Assembly (NCBI GenBank): GCA_015063135.1
Contig: SUTA01000009.1
Coordinates: 25,869-89,868 of the forward strand
Length of the DNA: 64,000 nucleotides
Reading direction: 5' to 3'
Source of the DNA: Thermoplasmata archaeon
GTDB taxonomy: Archaea > Thermoplasmatota > Thermoplasmata > Methanomassiliicoccales > Methanomethylophilaceae
Shown here: piece by piece, positions 31,639 to 43,394 of the stretch
How the letters are laid out: the number at the start of each line of letters is the position of its first letter
Numbering within the stretch: position 1 is the first letter of the stretch
Made by a program: the position numbers and the translations under genes
Notes under the pieces: generated by a model
Told to the model about the DNA's origin: nothing
Seen by the model: the letters and a program-made list of their open reading frames with translations, nothing else
The model's database searches: none

Positions 31639-32464
31639 GCGGGTCCAGATCCGCCGAGGTCACCGTCTCGTAGCCCAGGGACTGTATTATCGCCGTTATG
31701 CGGCGCTCCTCGGGCTTCTTCATGGACTTCCTGTGCACATAGACGGAATCGGTGCCGGTGGCCTCGCATGCGAGCCTGACCATGCGGGCGACGTCCTCGT
31801 CGTCCCTGCCCTCCGTCTGGTATGAGGGCAGCATGTGGCCGAAGGACACCCTGAACCTCAGGGCGACCTCGGTGAACCTCGGCGCGTAGTGCCCGCCGCC
31901 GACCCCCACCAGCTTCCTTGCTTCATAATCGGGGTCCAGGTCGGAGAGGACCTTCGCGAGCACCTCGGCCGCGTGCATGTTGCCCCAGTTGGTCTCGTCG
32001 CTGCCGATCTCGATGAAGAAGGTGGGTATCTCGAGCCAGGGGCCGTGGTGGGTCACCTCGAAGCAGGTCTGGGTGCCCTCCATGTCGTTGTAAGCCACTA
32101 TCCTCCTCAGCGCGTCCGTCATAGCGGCGGGCGCGGGCCTGACCAGGGCGCCCTCGCGGCCGCCGTACTGGTTCTCATGGTAGTTCCCTATGGGATGCGC
32201 CGTGAGCGCGGGCTGCCCGCTCTTCGCGGAGTGCTTGGACATCACGACGACCTCGTCCGGCCTGAATGTCCCCTGGATCTCCCTGTCCAGGTCCTCGTGG
32301 CGGATGTGCATGTCCGGGATCGACAGCATGACATCGTCGCCCTTGGCCATGCACGGGTACCCGGCGATGGGGTCCATGTTCTCCCATCCCCCCATGTCGA
32401 CCATGCATTTCCTCATGTTGACCGACGGGAGGTCGGGCTCGCTGCAAAGGAACAGCCTCCTCAT
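31625..32464 (-). CDS. dtdA: D-aminoacyl-tRNA deacylase (GEK1/DtdA type)
   Basis: MRRLFLCSEPDLPSVNMRKCM...VVMSKHSAKSGQPALTAHPIGN; ends ...DPLGES + CGA CGA (31627-31622). Confidence 0.85.
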
Positions 32465-32568
32465 GCTACACCCGATGCGCTGAACGGATAGAAAACGGGT
32501 GCGGTCGTGCCGCCGTGGTCTGTTGAGCGTTAACGAGCCGTTATAAACGGGTCCCGGTTGATTCAAAC

Positions 32569-33990
32569 ATGCCCGAACTGACGAAGAACGAGATGGCGCT
32601 CCTATACCTGGGCGGCTTCAGCAACTCGGACCCGGTGCTGTCGGCCAGCGTCCCCGTTGGGATGACACAGGACGGCATAGCCGGGGCCCTGGGGATCAGC
32701 CGCGGGTACGCCGCGCTGATAACCAGCAGGATGATGGCGCTGGGGCTCGTGGAGGGCATCCAGAAGCACATAACCGGCAGCAAGGGCAGGAGGCTGGCCT
32801 ACTTCCTCACCCCCAAGGGGATGGAGGAGGCCTCCCGGATAAGGAAGGGCGCGGAATCCAACGGCGATGACGTCACCGGCATGTTCCTCAGGGGCGGCGT
32901 GGACGGATGCTCCGCGGAGGAGCTGTCCGCGCTGGACCCCGACGACAGGGACGTCCTGGGATGGCTGTGCCTGATGGAATCAGATGTCATGAGGACCGAG
33001 ATCCCCTCCCGCGCCGCGCCCATCCTGAGGTTCGGGAGGCGCGGCGAGGTCCGGCTGATGCCCGAGACCAGGGAGGCCATGCTGGCGACCGCCTCTGAGG
33101 AGGACCTGGTGCGCTGGCACTGCATTGCGGCCGAATGGTTCGCCGACCGCAGGCCCCAGGACCCGGAGAGGCTCATCCACCTGGCTCTCGGCAGGAGGTC
33201 CATCGAGGCCTCCGGGCTGGTGATGGAGCAGAGGTGCCGGATCCTGGACTCCCCGGACATCGTCCACCTGAGGGCGCTGAAGGAGGTCTGCAGGGTGTCG
33301 AAGGACCCGCGCGTCCATGAGACCGCGGTGATGCTGGCACTGTCCCTCCGCGACATGGCCTCGGCCCGCGAGGTCCTCTCCGGGGCGGCCTGCCTCAAAG
33401 GCGACGGGCTCAAGGCGATGAGGGCGGAGCTAGCGATAATGGAGGGGGACTGCGCCGAGGGGCTAAGATGCGCGGTGGACTCCTACAGCGGGGACCCCGA
33501 GAGCTCGCTCAGGCTGGCCCGCGGCTACCTGGTGTCGAGGATGCCCGAGAGCGCCCTGCCCTTCATCCGCCACGCCGTGAGGGCGATGTTCAGGAGCGGG
33601 TGCCTTTTCGGGCTGGACGAGGCCTACAGGCTGGAATCGCTGGCGCTGATGAGGATCGGCGACTGCGGGAGGGCCCTGGACAGCCTGGACCTGGCCATGG
33701 AGGCCTGCACGGACGGCATCCGCGCGGAATGCATCGAGCGGATGCGCACGGAGCTCGCCAGGATCGCGGCCTCGGAGGACGGGGTTCGCCCTGAGGGTGT
33801 CCAGATCGGATATGTACAGATCCCTGATGTCCTTTATGTCCCATTTGAGCATGGCCAGCCTCTCGAAGCCGAATCCCCATGCCAGGACCGGCACGTCGAT
33901 GCCGAAGGGGGCCACGACCTCGGGCCTGAATATGCCCGCCCCTCCGAGCTCCATCCACTTGCCGTGGAAGAAGACCTCGAGCTCCAGCGA
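32569..33990 (+). CDS. Winged-helix/TPR-like protein (3' end uncertain)
   Basis: N-terminal wHTH (LTKNEMALLYLGG...QDGIAGALGISRGYAALITSRM). Next in-frame CGA at 33988-33990 gives a ~220 bp antisense overlap with pheS. Confidence 0.5.
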
Positions 33991-35289
33991 GGGCTCCGTG
34001 TACGGGAAGTACGCGGGCCTGATGCGGATCTTGTCGAAGCCCATCCTGGCGTAGAACTCGCGGATGATGGAGATGAGCATGTCGAAGTTGGCGTTCTCGT
34101 CGATGACGATGCCCTCGATCTGGGTGAACTCCGGCAGGTGGGTGGAGTCGATGGACTCCTTCCTGAAGATCCTGGAGATGGAGAACGCCTTCCTGGGGGC
34201 GTCGGGGTGCTCGGCGATGTACTTGATGGAGCTGACGGTGCTGTGGGTCCTCAGGAGCGCGGCCTCGGCCCTCTCCCTGGACCACTCGCCGCCCCAGCCG
34301 GTGGAGCCGGTGTCCCCTCCGTTCTCGTGGATCGCCCTGATCTGGGCCACCAGGGCCTCGTCGTCAATGTGGATGGAGGCGGGGTGCTCCAGGTAGAACG
34401 TGTCCTGGAGGTCCCTGGCGGGGTGGTCCTGGGGGGTGTAGAGCACATCCATGTTCCAGAACGCGGGCTGGACGTACTCGGAGGACATCTCGGTGAATCC
34501 CATGTCGGTGAACAGCCTGCGGACCTGGGCCCCGAGCCTGGTGAGGGGGTGCCTCTTCGCGGGGTAGACGGAGGGGGCGAAGGTCTGGATGTCGTACTTC
34601 CTGAACTCCGCGTCCTTCCACTCGCCGCTCTGGATGATGCGGTCGGTGATCTCGGTGATCTGCTTCTTGAGCTCGATGCCGGATGCCGCGGCCTCCTTCC
34701 CGAGGTCGGTGAGAGTGACGGTGCGGGTGGTGACGACCTTCTCCTGGATCATGCCCTGGCGGCCCTTGAGATCCTTGATAACGGCCTTGTCGGCCTCGGC
34801 CTCGGGGACGTCGCCGGCTGCCATCCTCTTGAGGAGGGCCTCGTCGGGCATCTCCTTGGACAGCATGGCCTTTCCGTTGTCGGTCAGGACCAGGACGTTG
34901 GAGTCCCCGTCCCTGACGATGTCGGCCAGCTTCTTCCTCTTGAGCCATCCGACGGCGATCTTGTCGCCGCCCTGCATGGCCTCTGCGAGGTCGGACATGG
35001 GCATCCTGCCGCCCGCCCCGTCGACGAGCTTGATGGCGATCCTCTCCGGGAGCCCCTGCTCCACGGCGGACCTCTCCTCGAGGGAGTAGAACTTCTCCAC
35101 GGTCTCGGAGATCGCGGCCAGCCCCTTGGACTCCAGCCACGATGCGGCGCCCATGACCTCCAGCTCGATGTCGAAGTCACCCGCCGCTATGAGGTCGGCG
35201 GGGCTTGCGCTCCCGCCCCTGGCGTCCAGCGCCAGAAGCAGTCTCTTCTCGTTGTAGCTGAGTCCTTCCATTATTGAAGCGTCCACCAT
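33772..35289 (-). CDS. pheS: Phenylalanyl-tRNA synthetase subunit alpha
   Basis: HPLTRLGAQVRRLFTDMGFTEM...PAFWNMDVLYTPQDHPARDLQDTFYL; ends ...TLRANPVL + CGA (33772-33774). Confidence 0.93.
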
Positions 35290-35293
35290 GGGA

Positions 35294-36415
35294 TCACCAT
35301 TCGAAACCGTCGTAGGTCATATCGCCGACCACGTCGCGCGCCTTCTCCCTCTTGTCCTGGTGCTCCTCGAGGAAGACGTTGATCCTCTCGGTGAGGCACA
35401 TCTTGCACTCCCCGCAGAGGATGGATCCGGAGCGGCACTTCTCCGCCAGCTCGTTGAGCCTGGCATCGTCGTGCTCGAACATGTAGTAGAAATACTTGAA
35501 GACGGCGCAGACCTCGGGATTGCCGCCCTTCTCCCTCTGCTCCTCGACGGAGACGCATCCGCCGGTGAACGCCCTGCCCACCTTCTTCTTCACCTGCTTG
35601 GGGGTGTCTGTGGTGTAGATCGTGGCGTTCTCGTCGGAGGACGACATCTTGTCGCCGCCGTTGAGGCCGGGCATCATCTTGCAGCAGATGAGCGCGGGCT
35701 TGGGATACCCCAGACCGGGGGCCACGTCCCTGGTGACCCTGAAGTGCGGGTCCTGGTCTATGCCGCAGGGGATCAGGACGGGCACCTGCCTCCCGGCGTC
35801 GATGGTCGGGAGGAACGCGGGCACGGCCTGCATCGTCGTGTAGAATATGGAGCCGATGTTCGTGGAGTTGTCGAACCCGAACACGGCCTTGGCCGTGGAG
35901 AAGGTGACCTTCTTCGCGACGCGGAGCGCCACGGGGTACATCTTCTGCACGTTCTTCGTGTTGAGGATTATCCTCGTCTTCTTGGGGTCGAAGCCCAGGG
36001 CGACGATGTCCAGGGCGTTCTCGTAGGCCATGGACGTCGTGTCCTCGAGGGTCATGTCCTTGAAGAGGAACTTCTCGTCGTCTGTGAGCTGGAACAGCAG
36101 GTCGGTGCCGAAGGTGTCCTGGATCCACTTGGTGAACATCCAGGGCATCATGTGGCCCAGGTGGGTGTTCCCGGAGGGGCCCCTGCCGGTGTAGAGGCAG
36201 AATCTGTCGCCCTTGTCGTAGCCGTCGAGGATCTGGACCAGGTCCCTGTGGGTGTAGAATATCCCGCGCCTGATCATGGGGTGCACATCCCCGTACCTCT
36301 CCAATCTGGCAATGAGGGCGTCGTCTATCGGCGTGGTGCCGAACGACCTCTGGAGCGCATCGTAGTCGATGTCCCCCGTGACCTCCCATGGCGTGACCTT
36401 GAACTCCTCGGGCAT
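35294..36415 (-). CDS. trpS: Tryptophanyl-tRNA synthetase
   Basis: YTGRGPSGNTHLGHMMPWMFTKW; GGDKMSSSDENATI; TGA stop. Confidence 0.94.
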   Translation of the reverse strand: MPEEFKVTPWEVTGDIDYDALQRSFGTTPIDDALIARLERYGDVHPMIRRGIFYTHRDLVQILDGYDKGDRFCLYTGRGPSGNTHLGHMMPWMFTKWIQDTFGTDLLFQLTDDEKFLFKDMTLEDTTSMAYENALDIVALGFDPKKTRIILNTKNVQKMYPVALRVAKKVTFSTAKAVFGFDNSTNIGSIFYTTMQAVPAFLPTIDAGRQVPVLIPCGIDQDPHFRVTRDVAPGLGYPKPALICCKMMPGLNGGDKMSSSDENATIYTTDTPKQVKKKVGRAFTGGCVSVEEQREKGGNPEVCAVFKYFYYMFEHDDARLNELAEKCRSGSILCGECKMCLTERINVFLEEHQDKREKARDVVGDMTYDGFEW

Positions 36416-36519
36416 GTGCTCTACCTCGTTGCGGGTAGGCGCGATATATTATAAACCTTAGCGGGCGCGACGGCGCGCATATAGGTAAGTAATATATCGC
36501 CCAAGTGGATGCATCGGTC

Positions 36520-37002
36520 ATGACACTCAGGGTTAGGGATCTCATGACCACGGACGTGGTCACTCTGCAGCCGACGGACACCATCAAGACCGCGGCCATC
36601 AAGTTCGCGGTCGACAACATCTCCGGTGCTCCGGTCGTCGACAACCGCAACCACCTTCTCGGCATAGTGAGCCAGAACGACATCCTGAGGACCCTCCTGA
36701 AGTACCAGGACCTGCTCGACAAGGACAACCCCGAGGGGCTGTCAATCCTGAAGCACTCCCTGGACAGCGGCGAGGGCGGCGACAGGATCGTCAAGGCCGT
36801 CGACGAGATATCCGACATGGAGATCTCCACGATCATGACCTACTCCACCCTGACGACCTCCGCGGACGCCCCCATCCTGGACGTCCTGAGGGCCATGATC
36901 ACCATGGACGTCAACAGGGTCCCCGTGATCGAGAAGGGCGTCCTCATCGGAATCATCTCCAGGGGCGACATCACCTTCGCGCTCTACAAGAGAAAGGCCT
37001 GA
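36520..37002 (+). CDS. CBS domain protein
   Basis: VRDLMTTDVVTLQPTDTIKTAA...two CBS repeats. Confidence 0.9.
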   Translation: MTLRVRDLMTTDVVTLQPTDTIKTAAIKFAVDNISGAPVVDNRNHLLGIVSQNDILRTLLKYQDLLDKDNPEGLSILKHSLDSGEGGDRIVKAVDEISDMEISTIMTYSTLTTSADAPILDVLRAMITMDVNRVPVIEKGVLIGIISRGDITFALYKRKA

Positions 37003-37004
37003 CC

Positions 37005-37760
37005 ATGCTGGAAGCCCATGTGCTCGCCAGCGGCAGCGATGGCAACTGCTGCGTGATAGAGTGCGACGGCGAGGCGGTGATGATCGACTGCGGCCTCAGC
37101 TGCAGGAGGATCATGTCGCTGATGGACCAGGCCGGCGTGGACTCGTCGATGATAAAGGCCATACTCGTAACCCATGAGCACGGCGACCACATCAGCGGGG
37201 CCCAGGCCACCGCCAGGAAGCTGGACGTCCCGATAATGACCAACCTGGCCACCTTCGAGGCCAGCGGGTTCTCCAATGTGAAGTACGTGCCGGTGGACCC
37301 GTCGAAGTCCTTCGAGGTCGGGTCCATGAAGGTCACCCCCCTGCCGACGTCCCACGACGCCGTGGACCCCCACTGCTACTTCACCGAGACCGACCAGGGC
37401 AACGTCGTCATCGCCACCGACACGGGGAAGATGAACTTCCAGATCGCCCATGCCATATCCCTATCCGACATAGCCATCGTGGAGTCCAACTACGACATAC
37501 AGATGCTCCGCGACGGCCCCTACCCCCTGATACTCCAGAAGAGGATACGCGGCGAGTACGGCCACATGTCCAACGTGGACTGCGCCAGGACCCTGAGGGA
37601 CCACATGAAGCCCGGGGCGACCGTGTTCCTGGCGCATCTTTCCAAGAACAACAACCTGCCCGACGTCGCGCGCCAGACGGTCTCCGACATCTCCGGCATT
37701 GACCGCCGGAAGATAGACTGCATGGAGTTCCAGTGCGACATCAGGACGCTGAAGAAGCGA
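37005..37760 (+). CDS. MBL-fold metallohydrolase (YycJ-like)
   Basis: LASGSDGNCCVIE...VTHEHGDHISG; ends ...CDIRTLKK + CGA (37758-37760). Confidence 0.88.
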
Positions 37761-37771
37761 GCGCTCCCTTC

Positions 37772-38617
37772 TCACGGCGCCGGCCTGACGATGACGGCCT
37801 TCTCCATCCTCACCAGGGCGTCCGCCATGACCTTCGGCATGGTGATCACGTCCTCCTTGGACAGCTCGTAGTCCCTCTCGGGGCCCACGAACGCCGGCAG
37901 GTCCTCCAGGACCCTCAGCAGGACCATGGTCTCCATGTCGTCCTCCGTAGGCTCCGGCACCGGCTTGGGCGCCTCCTGCATCCCGGCCATGAAGACCGCG
38001 TCGGAATCGTCAGGGAAGTCCCCAGGCATGTCGGCCGGGTCGTCGAACGGCTCGAAGTCGTCGACGGGCTCCTCCTCCGGGATCTCCGCGGGCTCGGGGG
38101 CCGGCTTGGGCTCCTCAGGGGCGGGAGCGTGCCTGGTGACGACCGCCGGCTCCTCCGGGACCGCCGCAGGCGCGGGCTCCTCGGCGGGCTCCACGTCCAG
38201 GCGGGTGTCGGTGTAGGGGCGCCTGCCCCTCAGGGCGTCCACCGTGGCGGCGTGCTCCGCGAAGATCGCCGACAGCCTGTCGTAGAAATCCTTCTCCTCG
38301 GGGGTCAGGGCGTCCAGGGCGTTCCCGGCGCCGGTCACGGTCCTGAGGGCCATCTTGCTGATCTTCATGGACCTGAGGCTGATGACCTCCTTCACGAGGG
38401 TGTCCGCCTTCTTGCGGCGGGAGTTGGCCCCCTCGCACATCAGCGACTCGGGGTCCTTCCTGAGCTCCCTCTCGTAGTCGTCCCTGAGGCGGTTCAGGAG
38501 CTCGGCCATGGCCTTGAACAGGTCCGGCCTGGTCTTCGACAACGCCCCGCCCTTCATCTCGACCCTGTAGAGCTCTGACAGCTCCTCGAAGGTCATAGGC
38601 TCGTAGACGGGGCTCAT
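37772..38617 (-). CDS. GINS complex subunit (Gins51/15-like)
   Basis: MSPVYEPMTFEELSELYRVEMKGGALSKTRPDLFKAMAELLNRLRDDYERELRKDPESLMCEGANSRRKKA; TGA stop. Confidence 0.85.
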   Translation of the reverse strand: MSPVYEPMTFEELSELYRVEMKGGALSKTRPDLFKAMAELLNRLRDDYERELRKDPESLMCEGANSRRKKADTLVKEVISLRSMKISKMALRTVTGAGNALDALTPEEKDFYDRLSAIFAEHAATVDALRGRRPYTDTRLDVEPAEEPAPAAVPEEPAVVTRHAPAPEEPKPAPEPAEIPEEEPVDDFEPFDDPADMPGDFPDDSDAVFMAGMQEAPKPVPEPTEDDMETMVLLRVLEDLPAFVGPERDYELSKEDVITMPKVMADALVRMEKAVIVRPAP

Positions 38618-38656
38618 GCTCCACCCATGCTCGGGCGCGTAGATAACCTTTCGGTA

Positions 38657-40177
38657 TCGCGCGAGCGCGTCCTCGGACATGAGGTATGCCAGGCGCGCCC
38701 CCCTGTACTGGTTGGCCAGGTCTATCGGGTAGGCGCCGCAGATGAAGGCGACCCCGGCGTAGCTGCCGTTGTCCCAGCGCCCGCCGGACGTCATGGAGTT
38801 GGTGCTGCCGTCGGAGCTGTTAACGATGTCCCCGGGGAACTCCGGGTCGGAGTAGGCGGCGGCGTTGGCGTTGGATGCCGTCGGGGTGTCCCAGGTGGCC
38901 GATCCGGTGGATGCGGAGGCGATGACGCGGTGGGGATCGCCCCCTTTGAAGATGTCGGCCCAGGGCTGGCCGGCTGAGGGCTGGGGCCTGGATTCGATGA
39001 GCGGTTCGCCTCCCAGGAAATTGCCGGCGTACAGAACCATGGTGTCCTCGGAGTCCCCGGCCACGTAGGCGTCGCCCAGGAAGGTGTTCATGGACCCCCA
39101 GAAGTTCTCTATGAACAGCTTGGACGAGACGCTCCCGTCCTCGGTGGAGACCCGCCCCGACGCGGAGACCGTGGAGGCCGCGTTCCCGATGAACCCGACG
39201 GCATCGGTGCTCCCGGTGACCGCGGGTGAGTCGTTTTCCCCCGTGTACCCGGCGCCGACCATGACCTGGGCGTTCTTGGTCCCCATCACCGTGTAGGCCA
39301 TTATCTTGCAGAGGGTCCACTGGTAGAAGTTCCACTGCTGGTAATCGGATTCGAGCCCGTCGCCGGATGCGGGGATCAGCGCGTCGGCGAGGCCCTTGAA
39401 CCCGTCGACGTTCGGGCCGGAGGCCGGGACCCTCCCGCTCTGGGACACCATCGCCCCGGAGACGATGTCGGCCTCTGAGGTGGCATACGATTCGTAGACC
39501 CCGATCCCGAGGTACGGATAGACGCTGGACTCGAAGTCGGCCACCCCGCTGACCGTGCTGGCGGAATGGGCGTACGCCACCATGCCGGTCACCTTGGCGT
39601 GCCCGGCGGGGGCGTAGGACGGCTGCGACGAGGCGTAGAGGACGTTGTACTCAGTTCCCTCCACCAGGTTACCGACGGTACTGTCGGCCACGACCGTCTC
39701 GGAGACCCAGTACACGGTGGGGACCACCAGCATGACGTTGTACAGGGTCGTGTCGAACTCGTGCCCGGCAAGGGTCTCGCGCAGGTTGCCGGGGTCGAGG
39801 ATGTACGCGACGCATCCCGCGGATTCGCTCATCCTCCCCTCCGCCCCGTCGTCCGCATCGTACGCGGGGCAGTCGTCCACCAGGTTGATCGCGGCGTAGA
39901 ACGCCCCGAACGGGCCCCTGCCGGTCTCCCCGTCGAACCCCCAGAAGCTGCTGATCCCATCGGGACCGATGAAGGAACGGTACTGCTGACTCATCGCAGT
40001 GCGCTTGCCTCCTTCCGTGTGGGACTCGTACACATCCACTATGTTGAGGTTCTCATGGTCGGTGTATATGGCGTAGAGGTAGCCATCGGCATCCGATCCT
40101 CCATCGGCCGTCAGAACGACCGCGGCGGCCAATACGGCCGCGGCGGCCAACACCGCGGCTACGGGCAGGACCTTCAT
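38657..40177 (-). CDS. Secreted surface protein of unknown function
   Basis: N-terminal signal peptide MKVLPVAAVLAAAAVLAAAVVLTADGGSDA; ends ...YLMSEDALA + CGA (38657-38659), second CGA at 38651-38653; fused to GINS under the standard code. Confidence 0.72.
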
Positions 40178-40251
40178 GCCGACAACATGCGCAGGCTATT
40201 ATTACCGTCTTGCGGAGACACGTTTATCCGTGGCCCGCCCATTGAGGTGGC

Positions 40252-40560
40252 ATGGACATAGAGGACGTTTCCCGCGAGAGGGCCGGCAACCTGGAGGTCG
40301 ATGTTCTGGTATCTCCCAGGTCCAGCAGGTCCGGCCCGGAGGGCTACGACGAGTGGAGGAAGCGCCTGATCCTCAGGGTCAAGGCGCCGCCGCTCGACGG
40401 CAGGGCCAACCAGGAGGTGGAGGAGACGTTCAAGGGGATCACCGGATTCAAATGCCAGGTGACGTCCGGGCAGCTCAACCGCCAGAAGACCGTGACGGTC
40501 TACGGCGACCCGGCGAGGGCCAGGGAGGCCCTGAGGGAGGCTGCGGATGGACGCCGCCGA
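40252..40560 (+). CDS. DUF167/YggU family protein
   Basis: LRVKAPPLDGRANQEVEETF; ends ...REAADGRR + CGA (40558-40560). Confidence 0.82.
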
Positions 40561-40948
40561 GAGGCTGGAATGGTTCGACTCCGTAATCGAGGACCTGGAC
40601 CAGCTGGCGCTCACCCACATCCTCCTCGTGGAGGGGAAGAACGATGTGCTGGCGCTGCACGAGCTGGGGGTGGAGGCTGACATGTTCTGCGTCCAGAGCG
40701 GCGGAGGCCCCGTGAGGGCGTCCGAGTACGCCTGGGAGAAGGGAAGGCCGGCAGTGATCCTCACGGACTGGGACCGCAGGGGCGATTCACTGGCCGACGA
40801 CCTGAGGAGGAACCTGTCCTCCCTGTGCGTCAGGTACGACGATTCCATCAGGGACCGCCTGGCGAGGGTCTGCGGCCCGTTCTGCAGGGACGTCGAGAGC
40901 CTGCACCTGATACGCAGGATGCTGGAAAGGGAAGCCGGAAGGCTTCGA
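40547..40948 (+). CDS. Toprim domain protein
   Basis: ILLVEGKNDVLALHEL...VILTDWDRRGD; ends ...LEREAGRL + CGA (40946-40948). Confidence 0.82.
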
Positions 40949-41069
40949 CCGCATTGACGGCATCATACCGGGTTTCTCCGAATCGTTATACTGATAGAGA
41001 ATCGGGATTCGCATATGCCAATCTATCCTCAATCAATTGCTATAACTGAACTGAGTCTTAAAACGACAA

Positions 41070-41300
41070 ATCCTATTGTAGGCGATTGCCAGGGTGGAAG
41101 TCCGGCACGTAAGGACTTCCGCGCCTTGCGAGCTGGGTTTCGGGCCCTCGCAGGAGGTGATCAAATCACTGAAAAAGACGAGGACCGGGGCTTATGGCTT
41201 GCCGGCTTGGCCCTGGTCCTCGAAGCAACTCAGCTTCTGCTTGAGCTGCTGAAATGAAACTTCTTACCTCCCTTAGGGGAGGGTTCAAGTTCACATATCC
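41070..41300 (+). repeat. Copy 1 of hairpin/small-peptide repeat family
   Basis: GCCAGGGTGGAAGTCCGGCACGTAAGGACTTCC...peptide ITEKDEDRGLWLAGLALVLEATQLLLELLK...cctcccttaggggagg. Confidence 0.65.
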
Positions 41301-41383
41301 ATAGATGAACCGATTAATAAAATCGACTGCTTGTTCTGATGCCTACCCTGGTTTCGACGGCTAGCACTACATACGATTTCGAC

Positions 41384-41515
41384 AATCACTGAAAAAGACG
41401 AGGACCGAGTCATGGCTTCAGGCTTGACCCTGATCCTCGAATTAATTCGGCTTTTGGTCGAATTAATACGTTGAAAACCATTTCCTCTCCTCTAGAAGAG
41501 GGTCAAGGTTCCATG
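41384..41515 (+). repeat. Partial copy (copy 4) of the same repeat family
   Basis: ITEKDEDRVMASGLTLILELIRLLVELIR plus downstream hairpin; lacks the upstream hairpin. Confidence 0.5.
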
Positions 41516-41607
41516 CCCTCCGTCGCCGAACTCGGGAAAAAGCATTGCCCCGATGGCCCCCGGGGCGGATGGATAAACCTAATACGGAATCCCCCGATAC
41601 ATCCCCG

Positions 41608-42204
41608 ATGGAAGGCGCTCTCATCGTTCTAGAGGGTATCGACGGCGCGGGGAAGACCACGCTGTCGAAGAGGCTGTGCCAGGAGCTCGAGTCCAGGGGC
41701 AGGTCCGTGGTGCTCACCGCGGAACCCACCCACGAGGGGATCGGCGCGTTCATAAGGAGCGGCGCTGCCGGCGACATATCCCAGTCCACCGAGGCGCTGC
41801 TGTTCAGCGCCGACAGGAACGACCACACCGAGAGGATGATGCGGTGGGTGTCCGAGGGGAAGGTGGTGATATGCGACAGGTACTTCGCATCCACCGTCGC
41901 CTACCAGTCCGCGTCCCTCGAGGGCACCAGGGCCGACACGGAATGGCTGCTGTCCATCAATTCCGATTTCATACAGAGGGCCGACATCACCATCCTGCTG
42001 GACCTGGACCCCGAGACGAGCATGTCCAGGGTCGGGACCAGGGGCGAGGAGGGTAGCAAGTTCGAGCGCTCCGACTTCCTCTCGCAGGTGAGGGGCGGGT
42101 ACCTCGGCCTGGCCGACAGGTTCGGCTTCGAGGTGGTGGACGCGTCCGCGTCCGCCGATGAGGTCTACGCCAGGGTGCTGGCGATGATAGAGGAGGTTAT
42201 CCGA
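41608..42204 (+). CDS. tmk: Thymidylate kinase
   Basis: MEGALIVLEGIDGAGKTTLSKRL; ends ...AMIEEVI + CGA (42202-42204), overlapping next ATG as CGATG. Confidence 0.93.
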
Positions 42205-43394
42205 TGCATCCGTCAGAGGAGATATTCTGCGAGATGAGCAAGAGGCTCAGGGGGAAGACCATCGTCATGGGCATCACCGGCAGCATAGCCGCCACGGAGT
42301 GCTTCGCGACCATCAGGGAGCTGGTGCGCCACGGCGCCACGGTGAAAACCGTGGTCTCGGAGGCAGCGCTGAAGCTCGTGACCGCCGATGCGCTGGAGTT
42401 CGCCAGCGGGTACCCGCCGGTGACGGAGCTCACCGGGAGGACCGAGCACATCGACCTCGTCGGCTCCGAGGTGTCCGCGGACCTGTTCCTCATCTATCCC
42501 GCGACGGCCAACACCATCTCCAAGATCGCCTGCGGCATCGACGACACGCCCGTGACGTCCATGGCCACCGTGGCCATCGGCACCGGGATCCCAGTGGCCA
42601 TCGCCCCCGCGATGCACGAGTCCATGTACAGGAACCCCGCCGTGAAGGAGAACATCGAGAAGCTGAGGTCATGGGGCATCCAGTTCATCGGCCCCCGCAC
42701 CGATGGCGTGAGAGCGAAGGTGGCATCCAGGGACGAGGTCGTCGCCTGGGCGTTCAGGATGCTCTCTAGGAACTACCTGTCCGGCAAGAGGATCCTCGTC
42801 ATCGGCGGGAGGAGCGAGGAGCCCATCGACTCCATGAGGATCATCACCAACCGCTCCACCGGCCTGATGGCCGCGGAGCTGGCGACGAGGGCGTTCGAGA
42901 GGGGCGCCGACGTGGAGCTCTGGATGGGCGGGGCCAGCGTGCCGCTGCCCGATTACATACCGACGAAGAGGTTCGCCAGGGTCTCCGACCTGGTGACCAT
43001 GATAGACTCCATAGACCACGACGCCGTCATAATGCCGGCGGCGCTGGCCGACTTCGCGCCCGGGTCCGCGGCGGAGGGGAAGATCCCCAGCGACAAGGGG
43101 TTCAACCTGGGCCTGGAGCCCGTCCCCAAGGTGCTGCCGATGATCCGCTCCAAGTGCAGGACGGTCATCGGCTTCAAGGCGGAGTCCGGGCTGTCCAGGG
43201 ACGACCTGGTCAAGAGGGCGGAGTCCCGCATGCAGGCCTACGGCCTGTCCGCGGTGGTCGCCAACGACCTCGACGTCGTCGGGATGAAGACTTCCTCCGC
43301 CGTGCTGGTCACCCCGGACGGGACCACCGACATCTCCGGCACCAAGGCCGAGGTGTCCGATGCGATCCTGGACCTGGTGCTGAGGCTGCTATGA
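42204..43394 (+). CDS. coaBC: Phosphopantothenoylcysteine decarboxylase/synthetase
   Basis: VMGITGSIAATECFATIRELVRHGA...ITNRSTGLMAAELATRAFERGADV. Confidence 0.93.
   Translation: MHPSEEIFCEMSKRLRGKTIVMGITGSIAATECFATIRELVRHGATVKTVVSEAALKLVTADALEFASGYPPVTELTGRTEHIDLVGSEVSADLFLIYPATANTISKIACGIDDTPVTSMATVAIGTGIPVAIAPAMHESMYRNPAVKENIEKLRSWGIQFIGPRTDGVRAKVASRDEVVAWAFRMLSRNYLSGKRILVIGGRSEEPIDSMRIITNRSTGLMAAELATRAFERGADVELWMGGASVPLPDYIPTKRFARVSDLVTMIDSIDHDAVIMPAALADFAPGSAAEGKIPSDKGFNLGLEPVPKVLPMIRSKCRTVIGFKAESGLSRDDLVKRAESRMQAYGLSAVVANDLDVVGMKTSSAVLVTPDGTTDISGTKAEVSDAILDLVLRLL

Noticed and set aside
41384-41480. In-frame CGA in partial repeat copy 4 as a sense CGA counterexample
   Set aside because: The copy is truncated without a clear start codon, so coding status is unproven.
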